A stretch of 64,000 bases of DNA from Ascarosepion bandense (lineage: Eukaryota > Mollusca > Cephalopoda > Sepiida > Sepiidae), in NCBI GenBank assembly GCA_037127315.1, contig JBBBDQ010000227.1, forward strand, positions 1,439,501 through 1,503,500. The letters run 5' to 3'. Within the stretch, counting starts at the first letter, position 1; the number at the start of each line of letters is the position of its first letter. Both the position numbers and the translations under genes were made by a program. This document shows, piece by piece, positions 10,621 through 20,799 of the stretch. Under the pieces are notes generated by a model, which had not been told where the DNA came from, searched no databases, and saw only the letters and a list, made by a program, of their open reading frames with translations.

Positions 10621-10752
10621 CCAGTGATTGTAATAAAGGGTTCGGTTCGAAATTCCTAGCACCTGAAGTAAGCCAGAGCGTTCAACGGCTGAAACGTCGT
10701 ACAAATGACATAGATCAGGACAATAGTCTGAATAATGTTAATAGTTTAAATA
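10621..10752 (+). repeat. Inverted-repeat unit, right arm
   Basis: Inverted partner of 10281-10411. Plus-strand order: CTGAAGT (10663-10669), AGCC ... GGCT stem, GAAACGTC (10691-10698). The last base of the first core box is changed relative to CTGAAGA. Confidence 0.6.
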
Positions 10753-10849
10753 CTACCTCATCTCAGAAATTAGACAAGAAAAATAAAATAAAAATAACTT
10801 AATAGCCGGACTAGTCGCATTTATGAAACTTGTATAAAGAGGTATTGCT

Positions 10850-10875
10850 GCCTATATATATATATATATATATAG
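10850..10875. repeat. (TA)n microsatellite
   Basis: Short TA run. Confidence 0.9.
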
Positions 10876-11092
10876 CTAGCTTGAAGTTTATCCTACTTTT
10901 TTCTCCTTTTTCTCTTCTAACTTTTTTCTTCCTCTTCTTTTTACTTTTCTTTCTGCCACCCTAAATTCTGTTGTCTTCAAACATACACACAATCAAACAA
11001 ATGATTATCATTTTACAATAATGATTATAATCGCCGGGTGTTTGTTTCAGTCATTGAAATGGACATAAGATCTTTGAAAATTTGAATTTCAT

Positions 11093-11093
11093 T

Positions 11094-11136
<43 letters not shown>
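11093..11136. repeat. (GATA)/(GA)n microsatellite
   Basis: Three GATA units followed by about 15 GA dinucleotides. Confidence 0.95.
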
Positions 11137-11138
<2 letters not shown>

Positions 11139-11158
11139 CTGATATGGAGATGTTTTTC

Positions 11159-11266
11159 AATTAACTGAGCAATGAAGTTTCAGTCATGCTGACTTCGAAG
11201 TTTCATGAAGACATTATTGCCTTCACTCTTCAGGGTTTTTGTTTCGAAACAACACTGCTCAGTTAA
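11159..11266. repeat. Inverted-ended unit next to SINE-B
   Basis: Starts TTAACTGAGCA and ends TGCTCAGTTAA, an 11-bp perfect terminal inverted repeat. It contains ACTTCGAAGT and a CTGAAGAG ... CATGAAAC order on the minus strand. A related stretch (ACTGAGCAGAGTCATACTGA) flanks the SINE-B copy at 52.3 kb. Confidence 0.6.
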
Positions 11267-11299
11267 GCAGTTAGTAAAAAACCTCTCGACATTAATTCT

Positions 11300-11445
11300 A
11301 TATATAGTCATCCGCAGACATATCTGTTTCGCTGTATCACAGCTCATCAGTACGGCTAAACATTCGGTTGCTTTTTAACCCAGGATTGAAACCCGACCGA
11401 ATTGGCGTCAGTGGGCGATTCTACCTCTGAGCTATGGGTGCTCGG
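11300..11445 (-). mobile_element. SINE-B (tRNA-like head, TA-rich 3' end)
   Basis: Minus-strand tRNA-like head: A-box region TAGCTCAGAGGTAGAATCG and B box GGGTTTCAATCC, then GCTGTGATACAGCGAAACAG and a TCTGCGGATGACTATATATA end. Other copies: 17603-17743 and 52117-52258. SINEs are transcribed by RNA polymerase III from these boxes and need a partner LINE, which I cannot identify. Confidence 0.8.
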
Positions 11446-11610
11446 CTGAAGACAGACTTTTTTTAGGGTACAATGTATCATACGCCAATATCAAATAGAG
11501 GAAAGATAAAACATGAAAAAGCAAACAGTATGTGAAGTTGTAATTAAGAAGGTCTTGTAAGATTTTCAAGAGACACAACCTGGCGAAAACTTTTATGTAC
11601 CTCTCTGTCA

Positions 11611-11668
11611 GATAAGTGCTACACGTGATACACGCTTTGGCGATCATGTCTTTTTCGATTTATGTCTG
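11611..11668 (-). mobile_element. SINE-A 3' end fragment
   Basis: CACGTGATACACGCTTTGGC and ATCATGTCT match the SINE-A 3' end. It is cut off abruptly where the HelA copy begins at 11671. Confidence 0.65.
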
Positions 11669-11670
11669 AA

Positions 11671-11850
11671 CTAGCAGTATAGCCCGCCGTTGCTCGGGTG
11701 TAATGAAAGCTTTAAAACTAATCTATGGTTCTGGAGCTCAGACTCTTTGGATGTTGGTACGAAATACTATAAAGTTTCCAGTTAAAGCGAAACCGTAGAC
11801 TGAAAGAAAAATGAATGAATGTAAATCCAATTTTTGATTTCCTGGTATCG

Positions 11851-11895
<45 letters not shown>

Positions 11896-12085
11896 CGATC
11901 TTCTGCACTATTGTAAGAACTGCAACCTTGAAACTTCTGAATATTGTTTTTTATGTCTTTGTCTATGAGTGTATCAAATTTGATTAAGATCGGACCACTC
12001 CTTTTTTTCCTGATTTTTCAATTATCGATTTTCAATTATTTATCGGAGGTACCTCGATACAAAACCTAGCTAAGATCACTTTAAG
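11671..12085 (-). mobile_element. HelA copy 1 (Helitron-like?, 5'-truncated)
   Basis: Minus strand ends at CTAG with T after it, and contains CCCGAGCAACGGCGGGCTAT just before. It shares the AAAGCTTTCATTACACC, CTGAGCTCCAGAACCATAG and GGAGTGGTCCGATCTTAATC blocks with copies at 12724, 26157 and 31703. A (TA)n tract (about 11857-11891) lies inside. The TCTAAACTTATTTATAAATG start is missing. No protein is encoded. Confidence 0.7.
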
Positions 12086-12723
12086 AAACAGAAGCTGGCT
12101 ATTCTATCTGCCACCTTTGTGAACTAAGCCTCGCATGGCTATAAGAGGTGCCATGTGAACATGTTTTCCCCTTATGTTATCAGCAAATTCATTCTGTGAA
12201 ATTGAAGAGAATCGCATTCTTACACAATTACGTCTCGGAGCCGCCTCTTCAACTCATAGCGTTCTTTACGAAAAGCCAAGTCACAATGCATGTCTCGCCA
12301 AGAACTAGAATCAGTGCCATACGTGATACACGCCTGGTCGACCATGTCTCAAAAGTGACATTAAATAACTAGACAGAAGGTTTCTGTAGTCCCCTAAATG
12401 AATTTAAAGAAAAGTGTAGATATCAAAAGTATTTGTGTAGAGATCAAAATAATTTGGCTCAAAAAGTTAATTATCTTTATTTATTAATCTGGAAGAGCTT
12501 CAGATCCATTACTTCTTGCCTTTCTATTTATCATCTTGATTTTTGAATTAATTATTTACATTAAAACAGTTTTAATGAAAGAAAAATCATATCAGAACTT
12601 TGAAACTAAAATATGACATGAAACAAAATAAACATACAAATAACTTATTTTTTATTGTTTAGAAATAAAATAACTATAGCTATGCTGATTTATTGTGTCG
12701 TGAATATACGTTTGATGATTATA
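12086..12723. other. Mostly unassigned, with a SINE-A scrap
   Basis: A SINE-A 3'-end scrap on the minus strand at about 12313-12390 (GCCATACGTGATACACGCCT, ATGTCTCAAAAG). The rest is A+T-rich and unrecognised. Confidence 0.5.
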
Positions 12724-13195
12724 GATCTAAACTTATTTATAAATAGAACTTTGTCTGTGTGTGTGTGTGTCTGTGTGTGTGTATCTATTATCTATAGACT
12801 CCGAAATGGCTGAACCGATTTTCTTGAAAATTTACACAGTTGTACTATAAGCGTCTGCGAGTGTTCTTAGCTAGGTTTTATCGAAAATCGATAATCCAAA
12901 AAATCGGGTTATAGAAGGAGTGGTCCGATTTTAATCAAATTTGGTACACTCATAGACAAAGATGTAAGAAAGTTATTCAGAAGTTTCAAGGTTGCAGTTT
13001 TTACAATAGTGCAGAAAATTTGACATCGATACAAGGAAATCAAAATTTGACTTACATCCATTCATTTTTCTTTCGGTCTACGGTTTCACTTTAACTGGAA
13101 ACAACTATTGCTTTTTAGTCTATCGTGCCACGTCCAAAGAGTCTGAGCTCCAGGACCATGGATTAGTTTTAAAGCTTTTATTATACCCGATCAAC
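12724..13195 (+). mobile_element. HelA copy 2
   Basis: Begins TCTAAACTTATTTATAAATA after an A, then (TG)n, CTGAACCGATTTTCTTGAAA, GTTCTTAGCTAGGTTTTATC, GGAGTGGTCCGATTTTAATC and GAGTCTGAGCTCCAGGACCA. The 3' end has decayed: GATCAACGCTG replaces GAGCAACGCCG and CTAG is lost. Confidence 0.75.
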
Positions 13196-13970
13196 GCTGT
13201 AAAAATATTCGAAGTAGAAAAAACATGACTCTTAATAATGCTTGTTTTTCCAGCAGATATAGAGTTAGCATATTGTACACCATCTAATTATATTTATTGA
13301 ATTTAATTATGACTTTATCTTGACATAATAACATTCCTAAATTATTTTCCATTAATTCTTTATTATAAAATATCGCATTAGTTTTTTCCCATTTTAAAAA
13401 GAAAGCTAAACTAAGATTCAACATACTCTTAAATACTTTTCAGAAAGACAAACGTAAATTAAATTTTATTATCAATCTATTTGTTGTTATGAAAAACAGA
13501 ATCAGAGAGAAAAATATTGTTATCTTTATGTAGCTAATAAATCACATTTTTAATATATTTTGCTGTTTGAAATCCAGCAAGAAAAGTATTTTCTTATAAA
13601 TTTAAGTATTTTCTTATGAATTTAACAAAACATCATAAAAATTAACTTTCTTGGGAGAGGCTATTAACAATTTTAAAAGGAAAAGGTTAGAAAAAATAGA
13701 TTTACTAAGTTATTTCTTTAAATCAAGTAAAATTAAAATATTACATTTCGGGATAAGAATGTTAAAAATTCAAGATATTTTTCATTGGTCAGAAACAGAA
13801 ATAACGCAAAAATAAAAATCATTAATATATTTTTTATGAATAAATATTTTATAGAGAAAAATATTAAATTGATTTACAAGACCAAGTTACCTTGATGACA
13901 TTTGTTTGCGAATTTCACACTGGGTTTTGCAATGATAACATTAAATAAAATATGACGTGTGATGGAAGTA
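13196..13970. other. A+T-rich unassigned region
   Basis: Very A+T-rich, no coding or repeat signature recognised apart from short homopolymers. Confidence 0.5.
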
Positions 13971-14290
13971 AAATAAATAAATATTATAATACAGTGGAAC
14001 CTCGGTTCATGAACATAACCCGTTCTTGATATAATTCCGTTCGTAGTCCGAAATAAATAAATATTATAATACAGTGGAACCTCGGTTCATGAACATAACC
14101 CGTTCTTGATATAATTCCGTTCGTAGTCCGAAATAAATAAATATTATAATACAGTGGAACCTCGGTTCATGAACATAACCCGTTCTTGATATAATTCCGT
14201 TCGTAGTCCGAAATAAATAAATATTATAATACAGTGGAACCTCGGTTCATGAACATAACCCGTTCTTGATATAATTCCGTTCATAGTCCG
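13971..14290. repeat. Four tandem copies of an 80-bp unit
   Basis: Units start at 13971, 14051, 14131 and 14211 and are almost identical. Each holds TACAGTGGAACCTCGGTTCA, which looks like the terminal inverted repeat of a pogo/Tigger-type element. Confidence 0.95.
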
Positions 14291-14988
14291 AAATGTTTAT
14301 TAAATGAAACTATTTTCTCCACAGGAATCAATATATTATTAATTAAATCCGTTTTGGAGACCCAGATGATTACGTACTCAAAATATTTCCGGGAACGTTT
14401 CAATATAATACAAAGCTCAAACTTCCTAAAAAGTAAATGCCAAAAAAGGGTTGAGCGATGTTTTCTTAGTCAGTCAGTTAAGTGTCATACGTGATACACT
14501 CCTTGGGTGATCATGTCTCAAAAGAGACATGGCTGACTGGATAGAAGTTTATCCCGGGGTAGGTTGCCATTGCTTTCTGCGGTAGGCTGGTTGCCAGGCT
14601 ATAGAACCAATCTGTTCTGTTATTTAACACATTTCTGGCAGGTAGAGACGGATTAATACATTTTCCAGGGGTATTTGTGCGTAAGTGAATACAATGAATT
14701 CAACTGGAATTCGAACTCAGCTCTCCGATTTCTCGTCCCGAGCCAATATTTGCTGCACCAGAAACCATTGTTAAATACACTTAAACCCAAAATACAGTAT
14801 TACCGTTAACCATTTTTTAAAAAACTATAACTAAGTGAAAAGAGGTACAATTCAGCTTGGTTTGGCAATGTTGTTCAAGCACCGAAATTTAATTCAATAA
14901 CCGAAGCATTTTCCTCTCGAATTTTCTATTCGAAAACCGATTTGTTCATGTGGGACCTTCAAAAACCAAGGTTACTCTGTACTTGAAA
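13991..14988. mobile_element. Tigger/pogo-like MITE with amplified left end and SINE insertion
   Basis: The left terminal repeat (TACAGTGGAACCTCGGTTCA) is matched on the minus strand near 14965-14988 by TACAGAGTAACCTTGGTTTT, so the element spans about 1 kb including the four-fold amplified end and a SINE-A insertion at 14470-14763. Tigger/pogo elements target TA, and TA flanks are present. No transposase is encoded, so it would have depended on a helper. Confidence 0.6.
14470..14763 (-). mobile_element. SINE-A copy
   Basis: Near full-length minus-strand SINE-A: GTCAGTCAGTTAAGTGTCAT end, ATGTCTCAAAAGAGACATGA, GGTAGGCTGGTTGCCAGGCT, AGACGGATTAATACA, then the tRNA-like head with B box GGAATTCGAACTCAG and TGCACCA. 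Nested inside the MITE. Confidence 0.88.
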
Positions 14989-15039
14989 TAAATATTAAAA
15001 GTTAATCCAAGTGTAAAAATGTTATGTCAAAACACCGGT

Positions 15040-15365
15040 TTCTCGTACTGCTTGCGAATACCAGGTGCTGTAAGCTTCGATATGCAGCTGGTGTAATGGC
15101 TAACGGGTAGGAATTCGAAATAGAAGAGTCGAGTTCTAATTCCAATCGAACTCATTATATTCACTTACGCACAAATTCCATTAGAAAGATATAAATCCAC
15201 TAGCTATGGGTTAATTAGAAGAATTTGTATCAGAAAAATGAAGATTATTATCTTCAAGAAGTTCCTGGAATCTGAGAAATATTTTCTGGTTTTAAATAAC
15301 GAGCAAAAGGTAGATAAACCGTAAGAAACGCAACTCAATCATTCCCAGTGTAAAAGTAAATATTT
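15040..15365 (+). mobile_element. SINE-C: 5S rRNA-like segment joined to a tRNA-like head
   Basis: Begins with a piece resembling the 3' end of 5S rRNA (GCGAATACCAGGTGCTGTAA, 15053-15077). A tRNA-like module with GGTGTAATGGCTAACGGG and GAGTTCTAATTCCAAT follows, then the body ATTCACTTACGCACAAATTC and TATGGGTTAATTAGAAGA, related to the SINE-A body. A fuller copy is at 44591-44948. Hybrid 5S/tRNA SINEs are known from several animal groups. Confidence 0.7.
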
Positions 15366-15404
15366 CTTCGAATATCCGAACTAATGCAAAGCCAAACTCA
15401 AACT

Positions 15405-15910
15405 AAGATTATTCTCTTCAAGTGCAACGACGAGATTTAAGATAGGCCTCCATTTCTGGGCGAGACTTACACAATGACCTGCCCTTTAGTGAAGAACAAC
15501 ATTGTCCCAATGCAAAATTTCTCGAGGATCATAATCTAGCGTCTCAGCTTCAGTCACTTTCCCACCGCTATAAAGTTTCCTCCCTGTGTTTTTTTTTCTA
15601 TAAACACTTTCATGGCAACTGTTTGGACAAACTCTTTGCGAGGATACCGAGATTTTATAAATTTAAGCGCAGTACTAAACCGGAGATGAACTCTCACTAA
15701 ACAGTAACATTAATGCTAACAGATTCATTTTACGCTTGTAGAACTCTTTCCCGGCTGCATGCTTTCCAGACATGGTTAATATTAAAAAAATGTAAATATG
15801 GTCTATCGCTATCTAATATCTTCTTGGTTACTCTTTACTTGTTCCCGCTCTTTCATAATGTTTATAAATTAATCCACATCCTGCCTGTTGTGTCTTAGTG
15901 GCTTTATTGC
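15405..15910 (+). mobile_element. LINE-J C-terminal fragment
   Basis: Decayed C-terminal region: CAGTCACTTTCCCACCG, a KHFHGNCLDKLF-like stretch, RFYKFKRSTKP, and the RTLSRLHAF block before the 3' non-coding part. Frameshifted; same order as 34955-35405. Confidence 0.65.
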
Positions 15911-16439
15911 CTTACTTGAATTCGATAAAAAAGAGCAAGTAATACTGTAAACGATGCTGGTAAATTTCGAAAAACAAAGCTGTAAATTAGTTTATCTGAG
16001 ATTTTTTTACTAGAGTCACCCAAATTCGAGGCTTACTATGTGACGTTGTATGAGCATAAAAAACGGCAAAAAGTGAAGTTCTTGGCTCTACAGGAAAGTT
16101 AACGGCTAACTTTAGAATTGAAGAGTTCAAGATTGTTGTGATTGGGAAAACATAAGCAAGACTTTAGAAGGAATCGGAAATTCTATTCTGAAAAGGAAAG
16201 AAAAGATAAGCTCTACTTCTGTTCAGAAAAGGTGAGAGGGTTGAAGCTGACAGTATGTGAACCAATCTACAACCATTGAGAGAGCTAAAATAATCCGTGC
16301 ATAAAATTTTAGATTTCAGACGGAGATGTTAGAAGCATATAGTAGAGGTAGACACTAGAACAAGAAACCTAGACCTTAAACAAATAAAGCAAAAAAAAAC
16401 AAAAAAACAAAAAAAAAACAGATAAATCTTTAATCTTGT
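15911..16439. other. Unassigned region
   Basis: No gene supported. 16306-16372 resembles 17808-17880 (TTTCAGA, GGAGATGTTAGAAG, GAACAAGAAACCT), so it may be an old repeat. An A-rich tract ends the stretch. Confidence 0.45.
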
Positions 16440-16938
16440 TCAAAAGACCGGTGAGGAGCATGGACCGGACGAAAAGAGAACTGATTTGGAGGTTGTGAGG
16501 ACCATGGAACCACTTCTTAATTGCTGTTGTTCCCAGGTCGACCCTGTTAGGGTCACAGCTATGGGCAAATAGTTAACCCCCAAACTGGGGGTCAAAACAC
16601 TATGAAAGTATAAAAATACAGTTTTATAGAAAAATATAGATTTTTGAAAAAAAAATATTACCAACAATACATTTTTGAAGAAAAATTATTATCATAACAC
16701 ATTTTTGAAGGAAAAAAATTATTCTCAGCAATACATTTTTGAATACAAAACTAGAAGACATTTTCAGTTTGCTAAAATAAAAAAGAATAAAAACAAAACA
16801 TTTTCATTAAAACCTGACTAAATCAACTTTCTCACTATAATCGAACATTAAAAATAATACCTAAAAAATCCACCTTTTTGGCATAAATAACCTACAGAGG
16901 TTGATATGCCATTAACAAAAACTCAAGCTCAAACTTTA
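16440..16938 (-). repeat. Rep2 copy, inverted
   Basis: Reverse-orientation copy of 3790-4345 with the same AGTTAACCCCCAAACTGGGG and CATTTTTGAAG words and the GAGGTTGATATGCCATTAAC end. It abuts the A-tail of the LINE-J copy at 16939. Confidence 0.75.
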
Positions 16939-17465
16939 TTTTTTTTTTTTTTATAATCATATCGCCCCAAGCAAGTCAGTTGACTGGTGTGCATGGAGTT
17001 ACATAGGAGGAAAGTTATGAGAAAGAGTGACAGGTTATAGGGGGTGTCAGGAAGTGGGTATAAGAAGGATGAGAATACCGATGGATGTGGAGTGGACGGA
17101 GAAAGAATCAAGAGAAAGAGGATGCAAGTCAGTGAGATAGGAGATGACTATTGACTTTACATTTAAATTGCTGGAGATTGTAGCTGTCGGGAAGCAAGTA
17201 AACGGAAAGGAATTCCACAGGCCGGAAGCGCGAGAAAAGAAGTTGTTTTAGTCGAAATTACGTTTACATTTTATTGGTTTCAGAGCAAAATGATGGTACC
17301 TAATTGGCTAATCTTGTGGCCCAAGGAAATGTTTAAATTACATGTGTAAATTTGACATAGGAGGCACGAGTAAGCTAAGTTCATCGGAGCAGAAGCCATG
17401 AAAGTATTTGTAGAAGAGACAGGAGGAAGCCACATTACGCCGGTGAGAAAGTGACTGTATCCGAG
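16939..17465 (-). mobile_element. LINE-J 3' end copy
   Basis: Minus-strand 3' end with A-run, CCCCAAGCAAGTCAGTTGAC, then coding remnants (WNSFP-like block, TRLATR-type block, FYKYFHGFCSDELS-like block) up to GCCACATTACGCCGG. Not coding now. Confidence 0.75.
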
Positions 17466-17563
17466 CTGCCAAGTCGGGATCGATCACATTACAAATTCTC
17501 TGCTATCCACCTAGGTGTCCTTGATTAAACATAATAGACATTCATTATCTCTTATATATAACA

Positions 17564-17602
<39 letters not shown>
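17564..17602. repeat. (TA)n microsatellite
   Basis: TA run at the 3' end of the SINE-B copy. Confidence 0.95.
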
Positions 17603-17603
<1 letters not shown>

Positions 17604-17743
17604 CCATCCGCAGACAGATCTGTTCCGCTGTATCACAGATCATCAGTACGGTTAGACATCCGATTGATTTTTAACCCAGGATTGAAACCCGACCGAATTG
17701 GCGTCAGTCGGCGATTCTACCTCTGAGCTATGGGCCTCAGTAG
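17603..17743 (-). mobile_element. SINE-B copy
   Basis: Same structure as 11300-11445: TAGCTCAGAGGTAGAATCG and GGGTTTCAATCC on the minus strand, and the TCTGTCTGCGGATGGCTATA end fused to (TA)n. Confidence 0.8.
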
Positions 17744-17984
17744 AAGGAAACAGGCTTTTAGCGTATGTGAGTAGGTGCACCCGAAAAGAATAGATACATA
17801 AATAATTAATATAATTTCAGAATTTAGGCGGAAACGTTAGAAGTATAGAGTTGAAGGAACAAGAAACCTGCTAAAAAGTGTACTAATTCCACAAACCATT
17901 ATTAGTTTAGTGTGATCCGCATATACGCGGGGTACCACGAATGCGAGCTAGTACCAGATATGAAGAGGAATCCGAATTAGGATG

Positions 17985-18463
17985 TCTGATAAGGAAGAGA
18001 TTACTGGATTGCTATGTGTTGTCTATTCTTCAATATGGCAGTGAATGCTGGACAATATCTTCAAAGATGAAGGAAAAACTTGAAGTATCTGAAATGTGGT
18101 TCTACAGAGGGATGCTGCGAATATCCTGGATCGAGCATTTGAACAATGATAAGGTCTTAGAAATGATGCAAACAAAAAGGAAATTAATACTGAGCATCAG
18201 GAAGAGACAGCTGAAGTTCCTGAGACATCCAATGAGGAAAGAGGGCTTGCAGAACCTGATACTAACAGGCCAGATAGAAGGAAAAAGAAACAGGGGAAAG
18301 CAACGGATAACATATTTGAAGGACCTAATCAGGTGGATGATGGAACGGGGGTTGCATGTTGTAACAGGGGAAGGCGTGCTATGAGCCACCTGGGATATGG
18401 GAGACGTGGAAAGCCATGATCGCCTACCTCCTGAAGGGACAGGGCACATAGAAGAAGAAGATG
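17985..18463 (+). mobile_element. LINE-R C-terminal copy
   Basis: The frame 17941-18384 (147 codons) reads RLLDCYVLSILQYGSECWTI, then MWFYRGMLRISWIEHLNND and RKRQLKFLRH, the typical LINE-R C-terminus after the RT domain. It stops at 18384, the remaining C-terminal words lie in other frames, and the element ends in GAAGAAGAAG. The upstream ~45 bases of the frame are not LINE. 5'-truncated. Confidence 0.85.
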
Positions 18464-18784
18464 TAAATTATTTGGTAACAGTTTTGCAACTAATTTGTAA
18501 ATACAAAGTTTTTACCTTATGATGAACCACCACCAAATTACGAAAGCAAAACACCTACCTGTGTTCATTGAGTATAGAGGCCCATATTTAAAACATTATT
18601 TAAATTCTGCGCCTCATCTTTTTAGACGACCGTTGCTGAGATTGAACAGAGTAGAAAACAGATCTTATGATGTATCATTCATATCCCATTATACCCGGAA
18701 CATCTTTACACTCCTCCTAATTATAAATGGCCAAAGAGCAAACAAATATCGTATTTCTCCCCCAAAAGTATGTGAATTGAATAT
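18464..18784. other. Unassigned spacer
   Basis: A 98-codon open frame (18519-18815) crosses this stretch but shows no recognisable domain, and I do not call it a gene. Confidence 0.45.
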
Positions 18785-19495
18785 CAGGAAGCCTAAAGCA
18801 GCTCATGAAAGATGATGAAAATGCCATAGACTGAGCATGACCAGGTTTTGGAGCAGATGGAAACGAAAAGAAAACTTATACTTAACATCAAGAAAAGACT
18901 GCTGAAATTTCTAGGACATGTAATGAGGAAGATGGGCTTAGAGAACCTGATACTCACAAGTCTGATCGGGGGAAAGACAGACAGGGGAAAGCAATGCGTA
19001 ACATACTTGATGAGCTTGAGCAAATGGATGGCACAGTAAAGGTTTGGAGCGGGAACCAGAAAAGGAGTGTTAAAATCTAGAATGGATAGGGAGATGTGGA
19101 AAGTCATAGAAAATTTTCTAGAAATAAACAACTGGATTTTAATGTGATGCCTGGTTTTCAACATGACAGTCAATACTAGACAACTTTTTCAAAGCTGAAG
19201 AAGAGACTTAAAGCAACCGAAATGTAGTTCTACAGAGGGTTTGGAGGTTACTAGCGACCGAAAACATGAGAAACGAGGTTTTGGAGAGGATGGAAACGAA
19301 AAGGAAACTTCAAGAAAAGACAGCTTTCTGAGATATGTAATGAGGAAGGAAGGTTTGGAAAATTTAATACTCACAGAAAAGATAGAGAAATAGTGAGACG
19401 GGAAAGTAAACAATGACATACATGATGAGCTTGAGCAAATGGATGGCAGAGCAGGGTTGGGGAGGGGTAACAAGATAAATGTTCAGAGCTACAAT
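18785..19495 (+). mobile_element. Two decayed LINE-R C-terminal pieces
   Basis: 18848-19125 reads METKRKLILNIKKRLLKFLG and VMRKMGLENLILTSLI. 19150-19495 repeats the same blocks in a more diverged form (CAACTTTTTCAAAGC, ATGAGGAAGGAAGG, GATGAGCTTGAGCAAATGG). Both share the MSLSKWMA ending, marking a LINE-R subfamily different from 948 and 17985. Confidence 0.75.
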
Positions 19496-19504
19496 GGATA
19501 GTTC

Positions 19505-19752
19505 AAATTTCAACTGAAATCGTTTAATTGACTGACACGCAAATGCCCTTGGAAAAGGTATTAATCCGTGTCTTCTTCCTCTAAATGTGGGATGAATAGC
19601 AGAACCAATTTCTATAACATTGGTTGGCAGCCAGTCTATTGCGGAAAGTAATGGCAACCTCCTGAACTAAAATATTCTGCCCAATCAGTCATGTCTCTTT
19701 CGGGGCATAATCGCCCAAGCGTGTATCACGTATGATACTTTACTGACTGATT
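19505..19752 (+). mobile_element. SINE-A copy lacking most of its head
   Basis: Plus-strand body: AAAAGGTATTAATCCGTGTC, TTGGTTGGCAGCCAGTCTAT, GCCCAATCAGTCATGTCTC, CGCCCAAGCGTGTATCACGT, ending TTTACTGACTGATTG. Confidence 0.82.
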
Positions 19753-20194
19753 GCCGTTAAACCTCAATTTGTATCGCATAGTGTAGTGACGTAGGCGCCC
19801 TGAAAAATGAAATCTTCTGAACTTACTGGCTTAGGTCAAACTGTAGGATCTTTTCTCGAGCGGATAACCTGCATTTCATCTCTCAGTTGCATCTCTGTTT
19901 TCGAACAGAACTCAACTGAAAATATTACTGAGGGGCCACCTCGGTCTCGAGAATCAGCTACATGCGGCAGTACCTCCCTCCTTGCACTAAAATGTGAGGT
20001 CGGTGTTAATACTGGTGCCAGCGCAACCGACGGCTGATGCTAAAATTCAAGAGAGTGACTAATTGCACCTTCTCGGTTTAACGTTATCCGTTGATATGAG
20101 GTGAAAAGGAGTATATGGAACCTATTGCCTAGTCTGTAACTAACAAAGTTGGTTCCCTGTGTTGTCCTAGGACAATTTACATATAAATAAGTCT
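19753..20194. other. Unassigned region of near-balanced base composition
   Basis: Higher G+C than its surroundings, with a 76-codon open frame (19807-20037) of no recognised family. It could be an old unrecognised repeat or a unique segment. Confidence 0.4.
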
Positions 20195-20445
20195 ACTGTT
20201 CGTCCTTGGTATGAATACCGCTGCCACATATTGTTTGGTATATATTTATTTATCTTCCGGGTTCTTGCCTTCCGGTCAAGTTTGATCTTGAAAAATTTAA
20301 ATGCGATATCAACAATTATCTTAATTCTTGTTCTTTTCTTGTTCTCTAATCGTAATAATGCTTTTTTTTTTCATATTCTCTAACAATTTCCTTGCGTCTT
20401 AGTGGATTTATTGCATCCATTGTGGTGAAATGATTTTAAAAAGCA
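20195..20445 (+). mobile_element. LINE-J 3' fragment
   Basis: TGAAAAATTTAAATGCGATA, a CT-rich stretch, TTGCGTCTTAGTGGATTTAT and GTGGTGAAATGATTTTAAA are the ordered 3' signature of LINE-J. Confidence 0.6.
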
Positions 20446-20799
20446 GTTATGTATGTTTAAGCTTTGATGTGGGTATGACATGATTTTTTGGTGTAGAATA
20501 TTTTCATGTTCAGTAAAAAGTTGACATTTTTTTCCTTATTTACTTCAATCAAGACGTTTCTATTTTCTTTTTTTATAGTTTGTAGGCGCTTCTTGGTGTT
20601 ACATTTGCCGAAGTTCTCTATTATGAAATGGCACAAGTTAGTCAGTTAAACATCATCTTGTGCCCTCGGGACAATGACTCGCAATATTTACGTCTTCGTT
20701 TTTTTTTTTAACTTAATTCATTGTCAAAAAATATCCGAGGGAATTTCAAAGAACTACACAAAAATATGAGACCACAATTTGTTTTGTTTACGCAATAAC
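20446..20799. other. Unassigned, with a SINE-A scrap
   Basis: 20638-20690 (GTTAGTCAGTTAAACATCAT, GACAATGACT) may be a decayed SINE-A end. Nothing else is recognised. Confidence 0.4.

Noticed and set aside
13971..14290. CRISPR-like array
   Set aside because: The 80-bp units are contiguous with no distinct spacers, and the context is a eukaryotic transposon end.
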